11,346 bases of DNA from CAYXVU01 sp964468725 (lineage in GTDB: Bacteria; Acidobacteriota; Blastocatellia; UBA7656). The notes under the pieces were generated by a model. The model saw only the letters and a list, made by a program, of their open reading frames with translations, was not told the DNA's origin and ran no database searches. Of the stretch, positions 7,827-11,346 are shown piece after piece (position 1 is the stretch's first letter; every line of letters begins with the position of its first letter). The DNA is taken from the NCBI GenBank assembly GCA_964468725.1, contig CAYXVU010000197.1, positions 1-11,346 on the forward strand, written 5' to 3'. Made by a program: the position numbers and the translations under genes.

Positions 7827-7937
7827 TCAGGTACGAGTCATGCGCAACCCCACTGTAGGCTTCACGCTGCGCGCCAACGGCGCGCAACAACAGATGCAAC
7901 AGCTACAACACGTGAGTTGGTTCACAAACTGTTTCAT
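7827..7937 (-). CDS. Cysteine-rich leader peptide (36 aa)
   Basis: A small open frame starting ATG (7937-7935) and ending TGA (7829-7827). Residues 10-18 read CCSCCICCC, seven Cys in nine, using both TGT and TGC; there are no other Cys. A modest AAAGG lies 3 nt before the ATG, and a promoter lies about 30-60 nt upstream. The peptide itself probably has no function after synthesis: its role is to make ribosome progress depend on charged tRNA-Cys. The Cys codons end exactly where hairpin 1 begins. The stop codon falls in the small GACTC hairpin, well downstream of the antiterminator arm, so an unstalled ribosome sweeps over that arm. Analogous poly-Cys leaders are known for actinobacterial sulfur genes; I do not know of one described for this kind of organism. 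Confidence 0.82.
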   Translation of the reverse strand: MKQFVNQLTCCSCCICCCAPLARSVKPTVGLRMTRT

Positions 7938-7965
7938 AAGCCTTTGTGAGAATTGAACAGCAACA

Positions 7966-7995
7966 CGTATAGCCTTGATCGGCAGATGAAGTCAA
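7966..7995 (-). promoter_or_regulatory. Promoter of the sulfate-assimilation operon
   Basis: On the minus strand: TTGACT (7995-7990), 18-nt spacer, TATACG (7971-7966). The expected transcription start is near 7959, giving about 22 nt before the leader-peptide ATG. The -35 matches five of six consensus bases and the -10 four. Confidence 0.65.
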
Positions 7996-8227
7996 GAACT
8001 TTTCCCACGCCGTTTGTAAAAAGTTATTTCGTCGTTAGCAGCATCCGGCTCTCAACGCGAAGAAAAAGCGCAGGGAACGAAGGGGCGCAGCTACGTCTTA
8101 TTGATCTGCGAAAATCCGCCTCATTGGTCTTCATCCATGTTCGATTTTCTCTGGTCAGCCCAGTCTCATCGAAACCTGAATCGCTCTGCCTGTCGGTCCG
8201 TCTTTTTCGCCGTCCGAAAAAAATTTC
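7996..8227. other. Divergent intergenic stretch without recognisable gene
   Basis: About 230 bp lie between the two outward promoters. I see no convincing gene: a 92-codon plus-strand frame covering 7953-8231 overlaps the leader promoter, has no ribosome-binding site and shows no family features. I see no clear operator palindrome either. Regulatory protein sites could be present but I cannot identify them. Confidence 0.5.
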
Positions 8228-8255
8228 TTGACTTGTCGTATGCCGGACGTGTACT
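8228..8255 (+). promoter_or_regulatory. Predicted promoter of the threonine-synthase-like operon
   Basis: TTGACT (8228-8233), 16-nt spacer, TGTACT (8250-8255), matching five and four consensus bases. It lies about 16 bp before the first riboswitch copy, so transcripts would begin right at the aptamer, as expected for a riboswitch leader. Confidence 0.55.
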
Positions 8256-8270
8256 TTGGCGCTTCGTAGA

Positions 8271-8330
8271 AACGTGGTGATTTATTGCAACTTGCTCCAC
8301 GTAAAATATGTGCTAAACCGCCGAAGAGAG
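8271..8330 (+). promoter_or_regulatory. SAM-II-type riboswitch aptamer, copy 1
   Basis: Stem P1 is ACGTGG (8272-8277) with CCACGT (8297-8302). The loop carries GATTT (8279-8283) and CTTGC (8291-8295); after P1 come an A-rich linker and the GCTAAA box (8312-8317). This order, P1-GAUUU-UUGC-P1'-A-rich-GCUAAA, is what I know of the SAM-II (metA) class, a pseudoknot that binds S-adenosylmethionine. I could not settle all pseudoknot pairs by eye. GCTAAACC (8312-8319) is also perfectly complementary to GGTTTAGC (8348-8355) in the following terminator, giving a switching pair. SAM-V, which has a related fold, is the main alternative. Confidence 0.8.
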
Positions 8331-8334
8331 TTTC

Positions 8335-8373
8335 AAAGCCTCGCGTTGGTTTAGCGCGAGGCTTTTCGTTTTC
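8335..8373 (+). terminator. Terminator of riboswitch copy 1
   Basis: GCCTCGCG (8338-8345) pairs with CGCGAGGC (8355-8362), extended by AAA/TTT outside the stem, followed by TTTTCGTTTTC. The loop includes GGTTTAGC, the antiterminator partner of the upstream GCTAAACC box. Confidence 0.85.
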
Positions 8374-8390
8374 GTTCTTTGCTAAATAAC

Positions 8391-8448
8391 AACGTGGCGA
8401 TTTCTGGCAATTGCTCCACGTAAAAAACTGCTAAACAGCCCGGAGAGT
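8391..8448 (+). promoter_or_regulatory. SAM-II-type riboswitch aptamer, copy 2
   Basis: The same motif as copy 1, exactly 120 bp downstream: P1 ACGTGG (8392-8397) with CCACGT (8416-8421), GATTT (8399-8403), TTGC (8411-8414), A-rich linker, GCTAAAC (8430-8436). The linker and loop differ in length and sequence from copy 1 while the boxes are kept, which argues for selected function in both. GCTAAAC can pair with GTTTGGC (8464-8470) in the next terminator through one U-G pair. Confidence 0.8.
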
Positions 8449-8450
8449 TT

Positions 8451-8487
8451 CAGCCCCGCGCGAGTTTGGCGCGGGGTTTTTCTTTTG
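8451..8487 (+). terminator. Terminator of riboswitch copy 2
   Basis: CCCCGCGC (8454-8461) pairs with GCGCGGGG (8469-8476) around a 7-nt loop and is followed by TTTTTCTTTT. It ends 58 bp before the coding sequence. GTTTGGC at its loop and 3' arm is the antiterminator partner of the copy 2 box. Confidence 0.87.
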
Positions 8488-8545
8488 CTCCGCGCTATCG
8501 CGTCGTCGCTCTTCCATCCGGGCTTCAACCTGAAAGGAGACGACG

Positions 8546-9784
8546 ATGAGTTATGTCAAAGGACTGCGTTGCCGCGAATGCGGACGCTGCTATCCTAAAC
8601 AACCAGTAGCCGGATGCGAAGACTGTTTCGCGCCTCTCGAAGTCGAATACGATTACCGCGCCATCGCCCATTCGATCTCGCGCGATGCCATTACCGCGCG
8701 CGAACCCAACCTGTGGCGTTACCGGGAACTCTTGCCGCTCGACCGCGAGCCGTCCATCGGCAAAGCGAGCGGCGCAACCCCGCTGATTCGCGCCGACCGG
8801 CTGGCCGATCATCTCGGCCTCAAACGCCTCTACATCAAAAACGATAGCGTCAATGCGCCGACCCTCTCATTCAAAGATCGAGTCACCGCCATTGCCATCA
8901 ACAAAGCGCGCGAGTTCGGCCTGACTGCCGTCGGTTGCGCTTCGACGGGCAATCTGGCGAATTCTGTAGCCGCCAATGCCGCTGCCGCCGGACTGGCGGC
9001 CTACATCCTCATCCCGGAAAACCTTGAACCGAGCAAAGTCATTGCGACGCAAATCTATGGCGCGCGCGTCATTCGTGTGCGCGGCAACTACGACGACGTG
9101 AATCGCCTGTGCAGCGAGATTGCCGACCGCTTTGCTTGGGGATTGGTCAATGTCAATCTGCGCCCGTTTTATGGCGAAGGGTCGAAGACCTTCGGGTATG
9201 AGATTGCCGAACAACTCGGTTGGCGCGCGCCCGACAACATCATTGTGCCAATGGCTGGCGGTTCGCTGATTACGAAAATTTACAAAGGGCTGAAAGAGTT
9301 CGAACAACTCGGCCTGCTCGAAACCGCCGTGCAAACGCGCCTCTTCGGCGCTCAAGCTGCGGGGTGCAATCCGATAGTCGAAGCCGTCAAACGCGGCTCG
9401 CAAGAGATTCGTCCGGTCAAACCCAACACCATCGCCAAATCGCTCGCCATCGGCAATCCCGCAGACGGCTATCACGCAGCGGGCATCATCACTGCCAGTC
9501 AGGGTTGGGCGGAAGATGTAAGCGATGCGGAGATCGTCGCTGCCATTCGCTTGCTTGCCGAAACCGAAGGCATCTTCACGGAGACCGCCGGAGGCGTTAC
9601 CCTCGCCGTCACCCAAAAGCTCGTCGCACAAGGTCGCCTCAAACCGGATGACCTGACGGTTATCGCCATCACCGGCAACGGCTTGAAGACGCAAGAAGCC
9701 ATCGAATTTGCGCCTCCCGTCATCATCGAACCGCGCCTTGCCAATTTCGAGCGCGCCCTCTCAGGTTTTGCCGCTACGGCATAA
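8546..9784 (+). CDS. Threonine synthase family PLP enzyme (ThrC-like; possible thiocarboxylate-dependent sulfhydrylase)
   Basis: A fold-type II PLP enzyme of 412 residues. Classical threonine synthase turns O-phosphohomoserine into threonine. An N-terminal zinc-ribbon-like module has C9-x2-C12 and C24-x2-C27. The PLP lysine is K110 in LSFKDRV, STGNLANS (133-140) follows, and MAGGSL (236-241) supplies a phosphate-binding loop. The motif around the lysine differs from the GSFKDRG I expect in ordinary threonine synthases. An AAAGGAG ribosome-binding site lies 6 nt before the ATG. It is preceded by tandem SAM-II riboswitches and followed 23 nt later by a CysO-like sulfur-carrier gene. Seen: family and context. 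Inferred: it may use a protein thiocarboxylate to make homocysteine (from phosphohomoserine) or cysteine (from phosphoserine). Plain threonine synthase remains possible and is how a standard annotation would name it. Confidence 0.9.
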   Translation: MSYVKGLRCRECGRCYPKQPVAGCEDCFAPLEVEYDYRAIAHSISRDAITAREPNLWRYRELLPLDREPSIGKASGATPLIRADRLADHLGLKRLYIKNDSVNAPTLSFKDRVTAIAINKAREFGLTAVGCASTGNLANSVAANAAAAGLAAYILIPENLEPSKVIATQIYGARVIRVRGNYDDVNRLCSEIADRFAWGLVNVNLRPFYGEGSKTFGYEIAEQLGWRAPDNIIVPMAGGSLITKIYKGLKEFEQLGLLETAVQTRLFGAQAAGCNPIVEAVKRGSQEIRPVKPNTIAKSLAIGNPADGYHAAGIITASQGWAEDVSDAEIVAAIRLLAETEGIFTETAGGVTLAVTQKLVAQGRLKPDDLTVIAITGNGLKTQEAIEFAPPVIIEPRLANFERALSGFAATA

Positions 9785-9807
9785 GCAGACAGAAAGGAGA
9801 ATCGGCC

Positions 9808-10083
9808 ATGCCATTGAACGTCATCATTCCGACCCCGCTTCGCAAAATCACCGGCAACGTAGAAGCCGTCGAAGTAGATGCCGCGACCGTCGCCGAAGTC
9901 ATCGAGCGGTTAGAAGAACGCTTCCCCGGTTTCCGCGCACGCCTGTGTGATGAAAACGGCTGCCTGCGTCGCTTCATCAACATCTACGTTGACGGCGAAG
10001 ACGTGCGCTTTTTGGACAACCTGTCTACGCGCCTTGCCGACAGCGCCGAAGTCTCTATCGTTCCGGCCATCGCGGGCGGGTAG
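9808..10083 (+). CDS. CysO/MoaD/ThiS-like ubiquitin-fold sulfur-carrier protein
   Basis: A 91-residue beta-grasp protein ending exactly in Gly90-Gly91, the tail that is adenylated by an E1-like (MoeB/ThiF) enzyme and converted to a thiocarboxylate sulfur donor. From memory it resembles Mycobacterium tuberculosis CysO more than MoaD proper: IPTPLR near the N-terminus, FINIYVDGEDVRF (56-68) in the middle and VPAIAGG at the end. CysO gives its sulfur to the PLP enzyme CysM to make cysteine from O-phosphoserine. Here the neighbouring PLP enzyme is of the threonine synthase family. An AAAGGAGA ribosome-binding site precedes the start. No extra residue follows the diglycine, so no trimming protease is needed before activation. 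Neither an E1-like activator nor a Mec-type JAMM peptidase lies in the window. Confidence 0.92.
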   Translation: MPLNVIIPTPLRKITGNVEAVEVDAATVAEVIERLEERFPGFRARLCDENGCLRRFINIYVDGEDVRFLDNLSTRLADSAEVSIVPAIAGG

Positions 10084-10108
10084 TGGTTCGATGTTCGGCG
10101 CGTTTGAT

Positions 10109-10285
10109 GGCGGTCAGAGATTGTCTCTCAACAAAGACGAGAAGTTTCATCGAAAGACGATCTCCGACCGCCGACCCAAAAGGAGACTGTATCCCTGTTT
10201 TCGTTGAGAGGCGGTCTGTGACCGCCGACCGAAGGGAGAGTGTATCCCTGTTTCTGGTTGAGAGGCGGTCTGTGACCGCCGACCG
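10109..10285. repeat. 54-bp tandem hairpin repeat cluster
   Basis: A unit of 54 bp appears about two and a half to three times; its GACCGCCGACC core recurs at 10166, 10220 and 10274. Copies 2 and 3 contain the perfect hairpin GGCGGTC-TGT-GACCGCC (10210-10226, 10264-10280). A second small hairpin, AGGGA/TCCCT, lies between them. Upstream, GGCGGTCAGAGAT (10109-10121) pairs with ATCTCCGACCGCC (10160-10172) with one mismatch, so the whole block can fold into stacked stems. It fills most of the 249-bp gap between the sulfur-carrier and SDR genes. REP-like dispersed element is the likeliest class. It may affect transcript stability. Confidence 0.85.
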
Positions 10286-10332
10286 AACAGATGTTTTCCT
10301 CAACCGTCGGATGTTTTTGTGAAGGAGAGTTC

Positions 10333-11091
10333 ATGATTGATTTGAGCAACAAAGTCGCACTCATCACCGGAGCGTCACGTGGCATCGGCGCGGCGTCGGC
10401 GCGACACTTTGCGCGTGCGGGCGCGTCGCTGGCCTTGAATTACTTTCGCCATGAACGCGAAGCCTATGAGATTGCCAGAGCCGCGCGATCACAAGGCGTC
10501 GCCGCCATCACCGTGCAAGCCGATGTCTCGCACTTTGCTGATGTCAAGGCGTTGTTTGCCACAACGCTTGCCGAGTTCGGGCGCATTGACATCGTTGTGG
10601 CCAACGCCGGAATTTGGACAGGGAGCGCCATCGAAGAGCTTGACGAAGGCTTATGGCAAGAGACGTTGAATGTGAATCTAAAAGGCGTCTATGCCTGCTG
10701 TCACTTCGCCGCGCAGGCAATGAAGCCGCAAGGCGCGGGGCGCATCATCACCGTTTCGTCAACCGCAGGTCAGCGCGGCGAAGCGCATCATTCGCACTAC
10801 GCCGCATCGAAAGGCGGCATCATCTCGTTGACCAAATCGCTGGCCGCAGAGTTGGGCGCGTATGGTATAACCGTCAACTCTGTCGCGCCCGGTTGGGTGG
10901 ATACAGAGATGTCAGCCGCCGCTTTGCGCGACGCCCGCGAACTTGAGAAGATCAACGCCGCGATTCCTCTCGGTCGTGTAGCGACAGCCGACGACGTAGC
11001 CGGAGCGATTCTTTTTCTCGCTTCCGACCTCGCCCGCCATATCACAGGCGAAGTCGTCAACGTCAACGGCGGCGCGGTACTTTGCGGATGA
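10333..11091 (+). CDS. SDR-family NAD(P)-dependent oxidoreductase (FabG-like)
   Basis: A classical short-chain dehydrogenase of 252 residues with a Rossmann fold. Seen: TGASRGIG cofactor motif (12-19), NAG (91-93), the active-site tetrad with Ser143, Tyr156 and Lys160 (VSS; YAASK) and the NVNLKG asparagine region (113-118), PG at 186-187 and a C-terminal NVNGG. An NYFRH segment after the second strand suggests NADP(H). It resembles 3-oxoacyl-ACP reductase-type proteins, but many SDRs of this length act on sugars, steroids or other alcohols, so the substrate is open. The start follows AAGGAGAG by 3 nt. It lies between a sulfur-carrier gene and aspartate kinase on the same strand, which may mean an operon or simply proximity. 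Confidence 0.93.
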   Translation: MIDLSNKVALITGASRGIGAASARHFARAGASLALNYFRHEREAYEIARAARSQGVAAITVQADVSHFADVKALFATTLAEFGRIDIVVANAGIWTGSAIEELDEGLWQETLNVNLKGVYACCHFAAQAMKPQGAGRIITVSSTAGQRGEAHHSHYAASKGGIISLTKSLAAELGAYGITVNSVAPGWVDTEMSAAALRDARELEKINAAIPLGRVATADDVAGAILFLASDLARHITGEVVNVNGGAVLCG

Positions 11092-11107
11092 AGAAGAATA
11101 GAGAAGA

Positions 11108-11269
11108 GGGAATACAGAATACAGAATACAGAATACAGAATTCAGGAGCCTGTTTTGCCGCTAGGCGTACTCCTCTCAGTCTTGAATTCCCAGTGTGATA
11201 TTGAAGTTGCGAATCGGCAGAGCCGTTTCCTTGTCATTCTGAATTCTGAATTCTGTATTCTCTATTCCC
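11108..11269. repeat. GAATACA array forming a long inverted repeat
   Basis: The left arm (11108-11145) is GGGAATACA followed by further GAATACA units (four in all) and GAATTCAG. The right arm (11239-11269) is an approximate reverse complement, CTGAATTCTGAATTCTGTATTC then TCTATTCCC. About 90 bp lie between, including a smaller GGAGCCT/AGG-CTCC hairpin near 11145-11173. The arms can form a stem of roughly 30 bp. The structure occupies nearly the whole 189-bp gap between the SDR and aspartate kinase genes. No transposase or target duplication is evident. Confidence 0.85.
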
Positions 11270-11280
11270 AAGAGGTTTAT

Positions 11281-11346
11281 ATGCTGGTCTTAAAATTCGG
11301 CGGTACGTCGGTGCAGGAGGCAAAGGCGATGAACCGCGTCGTTGAC
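11281..11346 (+). CDS. Aspartate kinase, N-terminal 22 codons only
   Basis: Phosphorylates aspartate, the first step toward lysine, threonine and methionine. The visible start reads MLVLKFGGTSV; the KFGGTSV nucleotide-binding motif is diagnostic of aspartate kinase. AGAGG lies about 5 nt before the ATG. The gene runs off the right edge, so a fusion with homoserine dehydrogenase cannot be judged. Its presence downstream of the threonine-synthase-like gene strengthens the link of this operon to the aspartate family of amino acids. Confidence 0.9.
   Translation, partial: MLVLKFGGTSVQEAKAMNRVVD

Larger units (their letters stand above)
7742..7960 (-). promoter_or_regulatory. Cysteine-codon transcription attenuator leader of the cobA-cysH-cysC-reductase operon
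   Basis: About 220 nt of leader on the minus strand, in order: promoter, 36-codon Cys-rich leader peptide (7937-7827), hairpin 1 (7886-7868; TGCGCGCC, loop GTT, GGCGCGCA), antiterminator arm CAGCGTGAAGCC (7869-7858), a small hairpin GACTC/GAGTC (7839-7824) with five T, then the terminator (7799-7765). The terminator contains GGCTTCACGCTG (7789-7778), the exact 12-nt reverse complement of the antiterminator arm. Pairing the two destroys the terminator. Hairpin 1 starts within the last Cys codon and overlaps the antiterminator arm by 2 nt, so a ribosome stalled on the Cys codons would block hairpin 1 and free the arm. Logic inferred: low Cys-tRNA gives readthrough, ample Cys-tRNA gives termination. 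Confidence 0.85.

Noticed and set aside
7819..7870. Cobalamin riboswitch tail on the plus strand (CCCCACTGT near 7847-7856)
   Set aside because: The rest of the cobalamin core is absent, the orientation is away from cobA, and the minus strand explains the segment fully as an attenuator.
7953..8231. 92-codon plus-strand frame in the divergent region
   Set aside because: No ribosome-binding site, overlaps the opposing promoter, no recognisable features.
10109..10285. CRISPR array
   Set aside because: The whole 54-bp unit repeats, with no unique spacers, only about three copies and no cas genes.
10055..10385. Small frames reading through the 54-bp repeats with repeated VGGHRPPLN or SAVTDRLS peptides
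   Set aside because: The 54-bp period is a multiple of three, so any frame stays open; hairpin symmetry explains the repetition without coding.
11148..11240. Minus-strand 31-codon frame between the GAATACA arms
   Set aside because: No ribosome-binding site or family resemblance; length is within chance for such a stretch.

Overview
The window looks like a chromosomal segment from a free-living bacterium of moderately high GC. Gene content and style (Sec-exported S41 peptidase, multihaem-type cytochrome, threonine synthase/MoaD pair, hairpin repeats between genes) would fit an Acidobacteriota lineage such as Blastocatellia. That assignment is inference from general resemblance only; there is no rRNA or other marker here.

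Layout. On the minus strand, 1-1807 holds a small membrane-anchored protein with two haem-c motifs, overlapping the start of an aldehyde dehydrogenase that runs off the left edge. Next (1949-3595, minus) is an exported CtpA-type S41 peptidase. From 7741 down to 3756 (minus) runs a compact sulfate-assimilation operon: cobA (SUMT, first step to sirohaem), cysH (Fe-S APS reductase type), cysC (APS kinase) and a ferredoxin-type sulfite/nitrite reductase that needs sirohaem. On the plus strand from 8228 a second operon runs to the right edge: a threonine-synthase-family PLP enzyme, a CysO/MoaD/ThiS-like sulfur-carrier protein ending in Gly-Gly, an SDR oxidoreductase and the first 22 codons of aspartate kinase.

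The roughly 800-bp divergent region between the two operons is the richest part. Facing left it carries a consensus-like promoter, a 36-codon leader peptide with 7 Cys in 9 residues, an 8-bp hairpin right after the Cys codons, a 12-nt antiterminator arm and a strong intrinsic terminator whose internal loop side is perfectly complementary to that arm. This is the architecture of ribosome-mediated transcription attenuation responding to charged tRNA-Cys. Facing right it carries a promoter and two tandem copies, 120 bp apart, of a motif I read as a SAM-II riboswitch. Each is followed by its own terminator, and each GCTAAA(C) box can pair with its own terminator loop.

Working model. The left operon reduces sulfate to sulfide and is turned down when cysteine is plentiful. 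The right operon is turned down when S-adenosylmethionine is plentiful. It pairs a PLP enzyme of the threonine synthase family with a sulfur carrier, so it may make homocysteine from O-phosphohomoserine with a protein thiocarboxylate as sulfur donor, rather than threonine. That last step is a hypothesis. Two intergenic repeat clusters (54-bp hairpin repeats, and a GAATACA array forming a long inverted repeat) separate the genes of the right operon.
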